DNA of 64,000 bases from an uncultured Clostridia bacterium (lineage in GTDB: Bacteria > Bacillota > Clostridia > Christensenellales > Borkfalkiaceae), in contig CALVXB010000011.1 of assembly GCA_944368775.1 (NCBI GenBank), forward strand, positions 1 to 64,000, written 5' to 3'. The first letter of the stretch is position 1, and every line of letters begins with the position of its first letter. Both the position numbers and the translations under genes were made by a program. The notes under the pieces were generated by a model. The model ran no database searches. It was not told the origin of the DNA and worked only from the letters and a program-made list of their open reading frames with translations. This document shows, one piece after another, positions 15,215-26,648 of this stretch.

Positions 15215-15997
15215 TTACTCGCCGTCGAAGGCGATGTCGCTGCGGATGGCGTTGATGGCGCTCTTTTCAAGCCGCGAGACCTGCGCCTGCGAGATGCCCA
15301 CCTCGCCCGAGATCTCCGTCTGCGTCTTGCCCTCGTAGTAGCGCAAAAACAAGATCTTGCGCTCGCGCTCGCCCAGATGCGACATCGCCTCCGCGAGCGC
15401 CGCGTGCTCCGTCCACACCTCGTCGTTGTTCTTTTCGTCGCAGATCTGGTCCATCAGCATGAGCGCGTCGCCCGACTTGTTGTAGACGGGCTCGAAGAGG
15501 GAGACGGGGTCGGAGATGGCGTCCAGCGCGTAGACGACCTCCTTTTCGCGCACCTGCATCGCCTCGGCGATCTTTTCGATGGTCGCCTCCTTGTCCTCCG
15601 CCTCCAGCTGCTCGCGCGTCTTGAGCACGCGGTAGGCGGTGTCGCGGATGGAACGTGAGACGCGCAGCGAGTTGCCGTCGCGCAGGTACCGCTTGATCTC
15701 CCCCAAGATCATCGGCACGGCGTACGTCGAAAAGCGGACGCCGACGGAGAGGTCGAAGTTGTCGATCGCCTTCAAAAGCCCGATGCACCCCGCCTGAAAG
15801 ACGTCGTCGGCGTTGGCGTTTTTCGCCCAGAAGCGCTTGACCAGCGAGAGCACGAGGCGCATATTGCCGACCACGAACCGCTCGCGCGCGGCGCTATCCC
15901 CCGCCTTTAGGCGGCGCATCAGCTCGCCGCTCTCCTCCGCCGTCAACACGGGCAGTCCCGCCGTATCCACCCCGCAGATCTCCACTTTTTGCAGCAT
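15215..15997 (-). CDS. sigG: Forespore sigma factor SigG
   Basis: 260 residues. The N-terminus KVEICGVDTAGLPVL is the SigG signature. Region 2 (LVLSLVKRFWAKNANADDVF, then QAGCIGLLKAIDNFD), region 3 and region 4 (QTEISGEVGISQAQVSRLEK) are complete. It directs late forespore gene expression after engulfment. The second ATG is the start: the upstream Met codon is separated from it by the ribosome-binding site GGGAGG. It follows sigE by about 120 bp, the usual Firmicute order. One palindromic element lies in the gap, 80 bp before the start codon. Confidence 0.95.
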   Translation of the reverse strand: MLQKVEICGVDTAGLPVLTAEESGELMRRLKAGDSAARERFVVGNMRLVLSLVKRFWAKNANADDVFQAGCIGLLKAIDNFDLSVGVRFSTYAVPMILGEIKRYLRDGNSLRVSRSIRDTAYRVLKTREQLEAEDKEATIEKIAEAMQVREKEVVYALDAISDPVSLFEPVYNKSGDALMLMDQICDEKNNDEVWTEHAALAEAMSHLGERERKILFLRYYEGKTQTEISGEVGISQAQVSRLEKSAINAIRSDIAFDGE

Positions 15998-16076
15998 ACT
16001 CTGTTCCCTCCCGAGCAAGTATGTACGAAGGAGAAAAAAGTATGCGCTGCCGCAGCTGCGGCCTTTTGCGAAGTAC

Positions 16077-16089
16077 TATGTGTGACATA
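16077..16089 (-). promoter_or_regulatory. Palindromic element copy 3, between sigE and sigG
   Basis: In the gene direction ATGTCACACATAGTACTT, then CGCAAAA. It ends 80 bp before the sigG start. The extended sequence closely matches the copy at 36201. Confidence 0.65.
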
Positions 16090-16118
16090 AAACTGCGGCG
16101 TTTGGGGAATTTTTCCCC

Positions 16119-16829
16119 CTACACCAACTTGCCGATCTCGCTTTTGAGCTTGGCGATGATCTTTTTTTCGAGGCGGGATATGTAAGATTGAGAGATGCCG
16201 AGCACGTCGGCGACGTCTTTTTGCGTCATCTCTTCCTTGCCGTCCAGCCCGAAGCGCATGGTCATGATGCGGCGGTCGCGCTCGGGCAGTTTTTGCAGCG
16301 CACCGCGCAGCAGCTCCTTTTCGACGCCCGTTTCGACGTCTTTATATACGACGTCGCTGTCGGTGCCGAGGATGTCGGAGAGCAGCAGTTCGTTCCCCTC
16401 CCAATCGGTGTTGAGCGGCTCGTCAAAGGAGACCTCGTTGCGCACGCGCGCGAGGCGGCGCAGGTACATGAGGATCTCGTTTTCGATGCAGCGGGAGGCG
16501 TAGGTGGCGAGCTTGATGTTTTTGGTCGGGTCGAAGGAGTTGACCGCCTTGATCAGCCCGATGGTGCCGACGGAGACGAGGTCGTCGGCGTCCGCGCCCG
16601 TGTTGTCGAACTTGCGCGCGATGTACACGACGAGGCGCAGGTTGTGCTCGACGAGTGAAGAACGCACCGCCGCGTCCCCCGCCGACAGCTTGCCCAAGAG
16701 CGCAGACTCTTCCTCCGCAGAAAAGGGCAGCGGCAGCGCCTCGCTCCCGCAGATGTAGTTGAGCACGTTTTCGCGCAGCTGCCAGCGCTGCGCCAGCCGC
16801 CGCAGCGACTCGATGAGACTATGGAGCAT
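16119..16829 (-). CDS. sigE: Mother-cell sigma factor precursor pro-SigE
   Basis: 236 residues with an N-terminal pro-sequence ending near [12 protein letters not shown], matching the SpoIIGA cleavage region of pro-SigE. The sigma core follows: region 2 ([20 protein letters not shown], then [10 protein letters not shown]) and region 4 ([20 protein letters not shown]). After processing it directs early mother-cell genes. The internal ATG at 16829 is the start because GGGAGG lies directly upstream; it overlaps the end of spoIIGA by 11 bp, suggesting translational coupling of protease and substrate. Confidence 0.95.
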   Translation of the reverse strand: MLHSLIESLRRLAQRWQLRENVLNYICGSEALPLPFSAEEESALLGKLSAGDAAVRSSLVEHNLRLVVYIARKFDNTGADADDLVSVGTIGLIKAVNSFDPTKNIKLATYASRCIENEILMYLRRLARVRNEVSFDEPLNTDWEGNELLLSDILGTDSDVVYKDVETGVEKELLRGALQKLPERDRRIMTMRFGLDGKEEMTQKDVADVLGISQSYISRLEKKIIAKLKSEIGKLV

Positions 16830-17688
16830 CTTCCCCCTCCCGAACGACACGAAAATCTTTCTCTTTGGCGAGCGACGCGGGCAAGATCAGCCTGTACTCG
16901 CCCGCGAGCGGCTGCGGGCTGAGGGCGACCGTCACATCTTCAAGTATATGCGCGCGCCCGCCGCAATATATCTCCAACATATCGACGCGCACGGCGGGCA
17001 GGCTGCCGCGCCCGTTGACGGTGCGCACGGCGACGCGCTCGAACGGCCTGCCGCAGAGCACGGCCTGCGCGAGCAGGGCGGCGACCGCGCTGCGCTCGGC
17101 GACGGCGACCGGCCTGCCGCGGGCGTCGCGCAGGCGGTTGCCCGTGTCGACGAAGCCCTCCGCCTCCGCCCTCTGCCCGCCCAGCCGCAGCACGCAGCGG
17201 CAGGTGCAGGCGACGACCTCCGCCCGCGCGAGCAGGCGGCGCACGAGTTTTTCGGCGAGGAAGGCGAAGGCGACGCACGCGGCGACGAGCACGCCGGAGG
17301 GTATGCCGGGCGCCGAAAAGGCGAGCTCGCCGCCCGCGGCGGAGGGCTGCCCCCGCGCGAACAGGGCGGTGAGGATGCCCGCAAACGCCGCCATGTACCC
17401 GACGAAGGCGAGGCTGCACGCCAGCCAAGTTGCCGCGCGCTTGTAGCGCGCGGCGGGCAGCGGCAGTAAAAACAGCACCCCCCAGCGCACCAAAAAGTCG
17501 ACGGCGGCGGGCACTGTAAAGTAGAGGCAAAAGACGGCGTACCCCGTGCCGAGCGCCGCGCCCAGCGCGGCGGCGAGCGCGATGCGCAGCCACGACACCT
17601 CGCCGCGCACCGTGCGCACCGCGCAGTACAGCAGCGCCGCGTCCGCGCAGAAGTTGTCGAGAAAGAGTATGTCTACATAAACGACCAT
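16819..17688 (-). CDS. spoIIGA: Sporulation sigma-E processing peptidase SpoIIGA
   Basis: 289 residues. The first half has five hydrophobic segments starting with the family signature [12 protein letters not shown]; the second half is the aspartic protease domain with GFVDTGNRL (catalytic Asp181). It sits in the septal membrane and, triggered by forespore SpoIIR, cleaves pro-SigE. GGAGGGG precedes ATG 17688. It is immediately upstream of and overlaps sigE, the universal arrangement. Residues are very Ala/Arg-rich compared with Bacillus homologues, reflecting high GC. Confidence 0.95.
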   Translation of the reverse strand: MVVYVDILFLDNFCADAALLYCAVRTVRGEVSWLRIALAAALGAALGTGYAVFCLYFTVPAAVDFLVRWGVLFLLPLPAARYKRAATWLACSLAFVGYMAAFAGILTALFARGQPSAAGGELAFSAPGIPSGVLVAACVAFAFLAEKLVRRLLARAEVVACTCRCVLRLGGQRAEAEGFVDTGNRLRDARGRPVAVAERSAVAALLAQAVLCGRPFERVAVRTVNGRGSLPAVRVDMLEIYCGGRAHILEDVTVALSPQPLAGEYRLILPASLAKEKDFRVVREGEDAP

Positions 17689-17857
17689 ACGCCCCTCCGC
17701 GCAGCCAGCCGTCGACCCCGCCGCGCCGCGCACGCCCCCCCCCCGAAAGTTGCACCCATTATAGCGCACGGCCGCATCCCTTTTTTGAGAAGGCTTGCCG
17801 CTTCCCGTCGAATCGGCGCGCCGCGCGCCCTTGCGTACCCGCGCGCCGCGGCAGTAC

Positions 17858-17870
17858 TATGCGTGACATA
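17858..17870 (-). promoter_or_regulatory. Palindromic element copy 4, upstream of spoIIGA
   Basis: Plus strand 17856-17872 reads ACTATG-CGTGA-CATAGT, the best palindrome of the set (6-bp arms). It lies 170 bp before the spoIIGA start. Confidence 0.65.
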
Positions 17871-17941
17871 GTTCTTGCCGACAGGCAAAAAAGAACGCAG
17901 CTGCGGGACAAGTGCCGCTCGGCCGGCGCGCGTAAAAGTAC

Positions 17942-17954
17942 TATGCGTGGCATA
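17942..17954 (-). promoter_or_regulatory. Palindromic element copy 5, upstream of spoIIGA
   Basis: TATGCGTGGCATA, preceded by AAGTAC, 84 bp from copy 4 and in the same orientation. One position differs from the consensus (GGC for GAC). Confidence 0.6.
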
Positions 17955-18054
17955 CTACGCCGAAAAACCTCCTTCTTCCTCCCTGTGCAGACACAAAATC
18001 GGCCCCATTCTACAGATTTGAGAGCGTTTCCGCAAATGCGGGACGGCCCGGCCA

Positions 18055-18082
18055 TTGACAGGGCGGCCACGTCTGTTATAAT
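18055..18082 (+). promoter_or_regulatory. Sigma-A promoter of the broken ABC gene
   Basis: TTGACA (18055-18060) and TATAAT (18077-18082) are 16 nt apart, with GGAGGA (18121) before ATG 18131. The control region is intact although the gene is not. Confidence 0.8.
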
Positions 18083-18130
18083 AAAGGTGCGGAACAAAGC
18101 GCGCCGCAAACCATAGCAAGGGAGGAAGTT

Positions 18131-18495
18131 ATGCTCGAGATCAGAGGCGTTACTAAAACATACCGCACCAAAAAAAGGGGGCGAGACGCATGCGCTGCGC
18201 GGCGTGACGCTGGCCTTTCCCGCGCGCGGGCTGGTGTTTTTGCTGGGCAAGAGCGGCAGCGGCAAATCGACGCTGCTCAACATTTTGGGCGGGCTGGACC
18301 GCCCCGACGCGGGCGAGCTGATCGCCTACGGGCGCAGCAGTGCACATTTTACAGAGGAGGACTTCGACAGCTACCGCAACACCTGCGTCGGGTTTATCTT
18401 TCAAGAATACAACCTGCTCGACGAGTTTACGGTGGAAGAGAACGTCGCGCTCGCGCTCGAGCTGCAGGGCATGAAGCGGGGCACGGACGATGCGC
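18131..18495 (+). pseudogene. ABC transporter ATP-binding protein, frameshifted and 3'-truncated
   Basis: The start MLEIRGVTKTYRTKK is typical of MacB/LolD-type ATPases. The frame is lost at an A7 run (18170-18176): removing one A restores THALRGVTLAF, Walker A GKSGSGKST and the Q-loop FQEYNLLDEFTVEENVALAL. The homology then stops near MKRGTDDAR at about 18495; signature motif, Walker B and the whole C-terminal half are missing. The next DNA belongs to an unrelated gene on the other strand. A deletion or an assembly join are both possible; the homopolymer shift could also be a sequencing error. Confidence 0.8.
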
Positions 18496-18694
18496 GCCGC
18501 GCCCGCGCCCGCAGCGCGGAAAGCTCGGGGTCGGAAGGGTCGTACAGCTCGCCCGCGAGCATCTTTTCGCGCTCGCTGCGCCCCTCGCCCTCCCCGTTCA
18601 GCGCGTCCGCCATATCGTTCAGCCGCTCGAGCGAGAACTCCTCCCGCAGCGGATCCAACTTGCCGTATGCCATTTTATCGTGATGGATTGTCAT
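18496..18694 (-). pseudogene. Maltose/galactoside O-acetyltransferase N-terminal fragment
   Basis: Read on the minus strand from ATG 18694 (GGGAGGA upstream), residues 40-66 contain SEREKMLAGELYDPSDPEL, the Mac domain that opens maltose and nucleoside O-acetyltransferases. The left-handed beta-helix that carries the active site is absent, because the frame runs into the ABC fragment at about 18495. The N-terminal 40 residues are an unusual extension. A good promoter is present, so a short useless peptide may be made. Confidence 0.75.
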
Positions 18695-18740
18695 GGATCT
18701 TCCTCCCGTTCGCCTTTCTTGCGCGGATATCCGCACCACG

Positions 18741-18769
18741 ATCATACCACATCCGCGCGCAAAAGACAA
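18741..18769 (-). promoter_or_regulatory. Promoter of the acetyltransferase fragment
   Basis: On the minus strand TTGTCT (18764-18769) and TATGAT (18741-18746), 17-nt spacer. Confidence 0.55.
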
Positions 18770-18824
18770 GCGGATCGCACGGTTTTCGCCTGCGGGTGAG
18801 AGCGCGCATTTTCCGACCCGCCGA

Positions 18825-18857
18825 CAAAAGGACCGCCCCCGGAGGATCCGGGGGCGG
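18825..18857 (-). terminator. Terminator of the beta-helix surface protein gene
   Basis: CCGCCCCCGGA (18833-18843) pairs perfectly with 18847-18857. On the minus strand TCCTTTTG follows. Confidence 0.75.
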
Positions 18858-18902
18858 CATTTTACCGCAGCCGCAAAGGGCTGTGCTTTTTGTATCGGGA
18901 GA

Positions 18903-21900
18903 TCATTCGGCCTTCGAGCGCTTGAGAAGCAGCACGACGAGCAGCGCGACCGCCGCTGCCGACAGCGCGAGCGCGATGCCGACCAGCACATACAGCGTCG
19001 TGAACGCGGCCGCGTCGTCCGCCTCCTCGATCTGGCCGGAGAGCGCGCCCTGCGCCGCCGCGACGGCATCCTGCGCCGCCTTGACGGCCGTCTGCACGTC
19101 GTCGACCGACGTCTGCAACCCGTCCGCCGTCGACTTGATCGCCGCGATCTGCTCGGCGAGCTCTTCAAACGAAGGGCCGCCCGCCGCGATCGAAGCGAGG
19201 ATGTCGTCGATGTCCGCCTGTGCCGCCGCGATGGCAGCGCGCAGCGCGTCGATGTCTGCCTGCACCGCGGAAGCCTGCTCGCCGACCGCGCTTTCGAGCG
19301 CGTCGATGCTCGCCTGCAAGTCGGAAGCCTGCCCGTCGACCGCGCCTTCGAGGGCGCCGATGTCGCCCTGTACCGCCTCGATCTGCTCGGCAAGCGCCTT
19401 CTCGCCCGCGGCGATCGCCTCCTGCAGCGCCTTGTCGCCCGCGGCGACGCTCTCGGCGAGCTCCGTCAGCTCCTCCATCACGCCTGCAACGGCGTCTTTC
19501 ACCGCCTGCGTGCCCGCGTCGATCTTCGCTTCCAGCGCGGCCTGCATATCCTGCAGCGCCTCGCTCGTGCCGCTCTCGATCGCTTCCTGCGCGGCGGAGA
19601 TCGCCGCACGGATGTCGCCAAGCAGCGAATCGAACTCGCCGCCCTGACCCGCAAACGCGCCTTCCAGCTTTTCGACCGCGGCGGCGATGCCTTCCAGCTC
19701 GCCCGCCTGCGCCGTGATCTCCGTGCGCAGGCTGCGGATCGCCTCGATCTCCTTGACCGCGGCTTCGGCATACGCCTCGATCTCTTCTACGCTCGCCCCG
19801 CCGTTGATCGCCGCGTACACGGACGTGGGAACGGCGATATCGTCGCCGGCAGCCGCTTCGATCTTCTCCAGCGCAGCCTCGCGCGCCGCCGTCAGTTCTT
19901 CCTCATACGCGGCGCAGTACGCGTCGATCGCGTCCATCGCCTGCGCCTTGGCGAGCGCCACCGCGCTCGTGCTCGTCGCCGCGTTGATCGCCGCATACGC
20001 GCTCGCGATCTCCGCGTCATCCTGCACATCCGCCCAGCGGAAGCCGAGCGCCGCCGCGTACAGGCGGACGTCCGTCTGCGCCTCGAGGCGGGCGGTCAGC
20101 AGGGCGCCCACGTCCTCCGCAGCCGTGCCCTCGCCGACGACTATGTAATAACCGTTGTACAGCTCGCCGGTGTAGCCCTCGGCAAAGAGCTCTTCCGCCG
20201 GCAGCACTTTGTACTGTCCGCCGTGGATAAATCCGGTCACGTTTTCACTCTCAACGGCAGCATTGAACGTACCGCCCGTGACCTGCATCTCGATTTTTGC
20301 GACATCTGTCGGATCATTTCCCTGCACATTCGCCTGATAAAGGGATTTTCCCTCCGCGCCGGTCGCATTCAACGTACCGTCGCTGATCTTGACATCGATC
20401 GGAAGAGCCGTCGTATGCTGTGTCACCGCAATCGCTACACCGTCCGTCGTAGAACCGCCGCCGCTCGGTTTGGATGCAAACGCACCAGTCGCCGTGATTG
20501 TTCCGCCCTCGACGTTAAGTTCGCCGGCACGGATCTCGATACCTGTAACGCCCGTCAGTGTATTTCCTTTACCTAAAATGTTAAGCACACCGTACTGCGG
20601 ATGATAGATCGCCAAACCGGCATTGCCTGTACTGGTCAAAGTCGAATTCTGTACATCGATCAACGTACCGGAAAGGTTTTTACCGCCGTTGCCGGACAGA
20701 GCAATCGTACTCCCCGAAACGGTACAGCCGTTCAGCGTCAAATGCGCATACTCGGATACGCTGGCTGCAACAGCCTCGTCAAAGGACATGCTGCCCGTAA
20801 AGACAATGCCAGCGCCGTCTTCCGAAGTCGCCGTGACGCACGTCAACTCTGCATTTGCATGATTGAGATCGATCGCTGTGGTCGTAGCGGAACCGGGCGT
20901 CTCGCTTCCATAAGCGATGGATATGTTCGAATCGGTCATCGTGAGATCGGCATCTGTCACAGATAGAGCCATTGCCTGATTTTCGTTTGTAACAGTATAC
21001 TCGACGTCGAGCCCGTTGAGATTTATGCGCATCGTCCCATCCGTACCGGTCAAAGAAATCAACGTGGAAGCTATCCGCGAGCTGCTCACATTGACATTTA
21101 CAATCGTGACATCAACATCTGCGCCGGAAGCGGCTTTGATATTGATCGCGGATATATTCGCATTGATCCCGCCTTCTTTGCCGGAATTGATAAGCGTAAA
21201 ATCAGCAGAAGTAGTCACGTAGACAACAGCCGTACCGCTGCTCGCGCTCCAATTATGGCCGTTTAAATCCACCGTGATCGAACGATCGAGCGTATCAATA
21301 CTCAAAACGCCCTTATAATCGTCGACCAACCGAAGCACATCGCCTTCTTCTGCAGCTTCAAGCGCAGCAGTAAAAGCCGTATCAACAAATTTACTACTGT
21401 TAATATTCGCAAAGCCTTCACTGATAGCCTCTCCTTCGCGCTCAATGATCACTTTGCAGCCCTCAGCGACCGCCTCTTCGAGCGAAGCATAGCCGACGCC
21501 GTCCATTACGACAACGACGCCGTCCTCGGCTGCCGTCTCGCTGTCTGCAACAGTGTAGCTGCCGTCCACCTGCTGATACAGCACAGCATCTTCTGCAATA
21601 TAATCCGCAGGAAGCCCTTCGCTGAATGTCCCGCCGGAAACGGAATATGTAACATTTCCCGGGTTATAATCGGCCGTTACCGCGCCTTCAAAAGTACCGC
21701 CGGTGATCGTCGTCTTTCCATCATTGAATCCGGTATTATCATAAGAGGTAATGATCGCAGCCTGCGCGCCTTTGCCTGCCACAAACTCGCCTCCCGTGAT
21801 CGTAAGATCGTTCCAGTTCAAAACCACTGCCTGGGAAACATTCGTAAACTCGCCTCCGTTGATCACAGCAACGGAGTGATTGTCATTTTTGACCGTATTG

Positions 21901-22580
21901 ATACCGCCGGAAAAAGTACCGCCGTTGATCACAAGCGTAGGGATCTTATCTTCCGTCGTAACAGAACCGGAATACTGCAAATGATCGCCCGAGCCGTCCG
22001 CATTATAGTAACCGTTGGTGATCATGCTTGAAAAGTGCCCGCTCTGCTTCACCGCGACGTCACATTCCGCATTCTCTTCCCCGATCGTTAAATGTCCGAG
22101 GTTTTTAATGACATACCAGCTGTTCCCGCCGCTTTCCGTCGCACTTGAGCCGTTTTCGAGGCTGCGCGTATACGTTCCGCCCAAGAGGGTCGCCTCGCCG
22201 AAATTGAACAGCGCACCGCGGGCATGCGTCACGTTATCCACCGTGCCCGTTCCTGCCATGCTGTCGTCGACGATCGTCAGCACCCCGTAGTTCATGATCG
22301 TATGATCACTTTCATTCGTCAGAGTAAAGCCGTTCAAATCGAGAGCGATATCCTTCCCTTCCGGCACAGTAATATTACCCGTGATATTTGCCGCAAGCTG
22401 AATTACATCACCCTCCCCTGCATCATTGATTGCCGCTTGGAGCGCATCCGCATCCCCGGCCGTGACCGTCGCCGCGGAAACCCTCTGCGTCGGCAGCGTC
22501 AAAAACAGCAGCGCGACCGCCATGCATACGGCGGCCATAGCCGCCAGCACGGACAACGCAACTTTTTTGATGTGTTCCAT
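18903..22580 (-). CDS. Large anchored beta-helix / coiled-coil surface protein
   Basis: 1225 residues. A signal peptide (HIKKVALSVLAAMAAVCMAV, cleaved near VSA) is followed by about 750 residues of parallel beta-helix type repeats (recurring TITGGTF, VINGGEF, SVSGGTF turns), then about 320 residues of Ala/Glu-rich heptads predicted as coiled coil. A C-terminal transmembrane helix (VLVGIALALSAAAVALLVVL) ends in a KRSKAE stop-transfer tail. This suggests a stalk lifting a beta-helix head from the membrane, an adhesin or glycan-binding layout; function is inference. The start at 22580 has GGAGGGAG upstream. It is monocistronic, with its own promoter and terminator. The repeats resemble surface proteins of other gut Firmicutes. 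Confidence 0.75.
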   Translation of the reverse strand: MEHIKKVALSVLAAMAAVCMAVALLFLTLPTQRVSAATVTAGDADALQAAINDAGEGDVIQLAANITGNITVPEGKDIALDLNGFTLTNESDHTIMNYGVLTIVDDSMAGTGTVDNVTHARGALFNFGEATLLGGTYTRSLENGSSATESGGNSWYVIKNLGHLTIGEENAECDVAVKQSGHFSSMITNGYYNADGSGDHLQYSGSVTTEDKIPTLVINGGTFSGGINTVKNDNHSVAVINGGEFTNVSQAVVLNWNDLTITGGEFVAGKGAQAAIITSYDNTGFNDGKTTITGGTFEGAVTADYNPGNVTYSVSGGTFSEGLPADYIAEDAVLYQQVDGSYTVADSETAAEDGVVVVMDGVGYASLEEAVAEGCKVIIEREGEAISEGFANINSSKFVDTAFTAALEAAEEGDVLRLVDDYKGVLSIDTLDRSITVDLNGHNWSASSGTAVVYVTTSADFTLINSGKEGGINANISAINIKAASGADVDVTIVNVNVSSSRIASTLISLTGTDGTMRINLNGLDVEYTVTNENQAMALSVTDADLTMTDSNISIAYGSETPGSATTTAIDLNHANAELTCVTATSEDGAGIVFTGSMSFDEAVAASVSEYAHLTLNGCTVSGSTIALSGNGGKNLSGTLIDVQNSTLTSTGNAGLAIYHPQYGVLNILGKGNTLTGVTGIEIRAGELNVEGGTITATGAFASKPSGGGSTTDGVAIAVTQHTTALPIDVKISDGTLNATGAEGKSLYQANVQGNDPTDVAKIEMQVTGGTFNAAVESENVTGFIHGGQYKVLPAEELFAEGYTGELYNGYYIVVGEGTAAEDVGALLTARLEAQTDVRLYAAALGFRWADVQDDAEIASAYAAINAATSTSAVALAKAQAMDAIDAYCAAYEEELTAAREAALEKIEAAAGDDIAVPTSVYAAINGGASVEEIEAYAEAAVKEIEAIRSLRTEITAQAGELEGIAAAVEKLEGAFAGQGGEFDSLLGDIRAAISAAQEAIESGTSEALQDMQAALEAKIDAGTQAVKDAVAGVMEELTELAESVAAGDKALQEAIAAGEKALAEQIEAVQGDIGALEGAVDGQASDLQASIDALESAVGEQASAVQADIDALRAAIAAAQADIDDILASIAAGGPSFEELAEQIAAIKSTADGLQTSVDDVQTAVKAAQDAVAAAQGALSGQIEEADDAAAFTTLYVLVGIALALSAAAVALLVVLLLKRSKAE

Positions 22581-22687
22581 AAACTCCCTCCTATTTGGCA
22601 CAATGTACACAGCAAAGCAGAAAAGTAAACAACGTTTTCCTGTTTTTTGCTTTGACTCGCAGTGATCGCACCTAATTTTACAGTTTA

Positions 22688-22716
22688 ATTATAGCACCCA
22701 CCCCCCTGGTTGTCAA
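22688..22716 (-). promoter_or_regulatory. Promoter of the beta-helix protein gene
   Basis: On the minus strand TTGACA (22711-22716) and TATAAT (22688-22693) with a 17-nt spacer: a full consensus promoter with a leader of about 100 nt. Confidence 0.85.
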
Positions 22717-22894
22717 CCGTTTTAATCAAATCCTGTCTGAATTTAACAAATATATTACATATTTTGGTCAGGTGGAAGCCGCGCCGCGCGCGCGGCGCGA
22801 TCCGACGGCGCGGCATATCGACAAAAAACCGCCGTCGAAGCACAAAGCGCGGGCAATTCCGACGGAACTATCGACAAAAAACCGCCGAAAGGAG

Positions 22895-23085
22895 CGCAAA
22901 CCGCCGCCGCCAACGCAAACCGCCGCCGCCAACGCAAACCGCCGTCGCCAACGCAAACCGCCGCCGCCAACGCAAACCGCCGCCGCCGACGCAAACCGCC
23001 GCCGCCAACGCAAACCGCCACCAACGTAAACCGCCACAAAAAACAAACCGCCGCCGGGCCGCGCGCAAAGCGCGGTCCGGCGGCG
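22895..23085. repeat. 19-bp minisatellite plus adjacent GC hairpin
   Basis: CGCAAACCGCCGCCGCCAA repeats with a strict 19-bp period at 22895, 22914, 22933, 22952, 22971, 22990 and 23009, then decays into a 16-bp and further degenerate units. A 16-bp inverted repeat (arms around 23049-23064 and 23070-23085) follows. As 19 is not a multiple of 3, it is not a protein repeat. It lies between the beta-helix promoter and the tuf terminator. Confidence 0.85.
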
Positions 23086-23087
23086 CA

Positions 23088-23120
23088 AAAAAAGAGCCCC
23101 GGCATAGCCGAAGCTCTTTT
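23088..23120 (-). terminator. Terminator of tuf
   Basis: On the minus strand AGAGCTTCGGC and GCCGGGGCTCT arms (two central mismatches) are followed by TTTTTTT. Confidence 0.7.
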
Positions 23121-23138
23121 CGCTCTTTTCAGAGAAAA

Positions 23139-24359
23139 TTACTTGACGATCTTGGAGACGACGCCCGAACCGACCGTTCTGCCGCCTTCACGGATAGCGA
23201 AGCGGAGACCTTCTTCCACCGCGACCGGCTTGATCAGGGACACGTCGATCTTGACGTTGTCGCCAGGCATGACCATCTCGACGCCCTCGGGCAGCTTGAT
23301 GGAACCGGTAACGTCCGTCGTGCGGATGAAGAACTGCGGACGATAGTTGTTGAAGAACGGGGTGTGACGGCCGCCTTCTTCCTTGGTCAGGACGTACACC
23401 TGCGCTTCGAACTCGGTGTGGGGATGGATCGAACCGGGCTTCGCGATGACCTGGCCCTTTTCGATGTCCTTACGGTCGATACCGCGGAGCAGCGCGCCGA
23501 CGTTGTCGCCCGCCATCGCTTCGTCGAGCATCTTGCGGAACATTTCCAGACCGGTGATGACGGTCGAACGGGGCTTCTCGATGAGGCCGACGATCTCAGC
23601 GGGATCGCCGACTTTCGCAACGCCGCGCTCGACACGGCCGGTAGCGACGGTGCCGCGGCCGGAGATGGTGAACACGTCCTCGACGGGGAGCAGGAAGGGC
23701 TTGTCGTCCTCACGCTGCGGGTCGGGGATGTAGCTGTCGATCGCGTCCATCAGCTCGAGGATGCACTGGCACTCGGGAGCGGCGAGGATGTCTGCATCGG
23801 AAGCGCCGCTGGTCGCCTTTTCGAGCGCCTTGAGCGCGGAACCCTTGATGATGGGGGTCTTGTCGCCGGGGAAGCCGTACTTGGTGAGCAGGTCGCGGAT
23901 CTCCTCTTCGACGAGCTCGAGCAGTTCGGGATCGTCGACCTGGTCGGTCTTGTTCATGAAGACGACGATGTAAGGCACGCCGACCTGACGGGCGAGCAGG
24001 ATGTGCTCACGGGTCTGGGGCATCGGGCCGTCCGTCGCCGCGACGACGAGGATCGCGCCGTCCATCTGCGCGGCGCCGGTGATCATGTTCTTGACATAGT
24101 CGGCGTGGCCCGGGCAGTCAACGTGCGCGTAGTGGCGCTTGTCCGTCTGATACTCGACGTGCGCGGTGTTGATCGTGATACCGCGGGCCTTCTCTTCGGG
24201 GGCCTTGTCGATCTCATCGTATTTCATCTTGGCAGCCTGACCCTTGGCAGCCATAACCATCGTGATAGCTGCGGTCAGAGTCGTTTTGCCGTGGTCAACG
24301 TGGCCGATCGTGCCGACGTTAACGTGGGGTTTGCTTCTGTCGAATTTAGCCTTAGCCAT
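23139..24359 (-). CDS. tuf: Elongation factor Tu
   Basis: 406 residues. GTPase motifs [10 protein letters not shown] (P-loop), [13 protein letters not shown] and GSALK are intact, followed by the two beta-barrel domains. It delivers aminoacyl-tRNA to the ribosome. The ring around [20 protein letters not shown] and the C-terminal GVVSKIVK are conserved. It is the last gene of the str operon, separated from fusA by a 190-bp gap holding its own promoter. Confidence 0.98.
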   Translation of the reverse strand: MAKAKFDRSKPHVNVGTIGHVDHGKTTLTAAITMVMAAKGQAAKMKYDEIDKAPEEKARGITINTAHVEYQTDKRHYAHVDCPGHADYVKNMITGAAQMDGAILVVAATDGPMPQTREHILLARQVGVPYIVVFMNKTDQVDDPELLELVEEEIRDLLTKYGFPGDKTPIIKGSALKALEKATSGASDADILAAPECQCILELMDAIDSYIPDPQREDDKPFLLPVEDVFTISGRGTVATGRVERGVAKVGDPAEIVGLIEKPRSTVITGLEMFRKMLDEAMAGDNVGALLRGIDRKDIEKGQVIAKPGSIHPHTEFEAQVYVLTKEEGGRHTPFFNNYRPQFFIRTTDVTGSIKLPEGVEMVMPGDNVKIDVSLIKPVAVEEGLRFAIREGGRTVGSGVVSKIVK

Positions 24360-24475
24360 TTTCGTTCCTCCAAAAAAATTTTAAATATTTAATGATAACT
24401 TGTGCGCCGCGAAAACGGCTCTTGCAGCTATCTATCATTAACCAAAGATAAATCTGCCCTGTACAAGCATCTATA

Positions 24476-24504
24476 ATTATAGCCTAAAACGCGGACATAA
24501 TCAA
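24476..24504 (-). promoter_or_regulatory. Internal promoter for tuf
   Basis: On the minus strand TTGATT (24499-24504) and TATAAT (24476-24481), 17-nt spacer, about 115 nt before the tuf start. It allows higher tuf expression than the rest of the operon. Confidence 0.75.
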
Positions 24505-24548
24505 TCTTTTTGCCACTTTTTTTCAAAAAATTTTTCAAAAAGGGCAAA

Positions 24549-26633
<2,085 letters not shown>

Positions 26634-26648
26634 GCTCTTCTCCTCCGA

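Larger units (their letters stand above)
17689..18054. other. spoIIGA upstream region
   Basis: No gene is supported in this 366-bp gap. It contains two palindromic elements (17858 and 17942) and a C9 run near 17735. The spoIIGA promoter must lie here; I cannot point to clear -35/-10 boxes. Confidence 0.5.

Noticed and set aside
16074..16080. Sigma-G promoter -10 (CATANTA) within the palindromic element
   Set aside because: The CATAGTA-like string recurs in all copies, but no TGMATA-type -35 is found 17-18 bp upstream, and copies also lie downstream of genes.
22895..23030. CRISPR-like array
   Set aside because: The 19-bp units are directly adjacent with no unique spacers and no cas genes nearby; it is a minisatellite.
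22710..24392. Plus-strand frames through the minisatellite and opposite tuf
   Set aside because: They read repeat DNA and the antisense of EF-Tu; no start signals.
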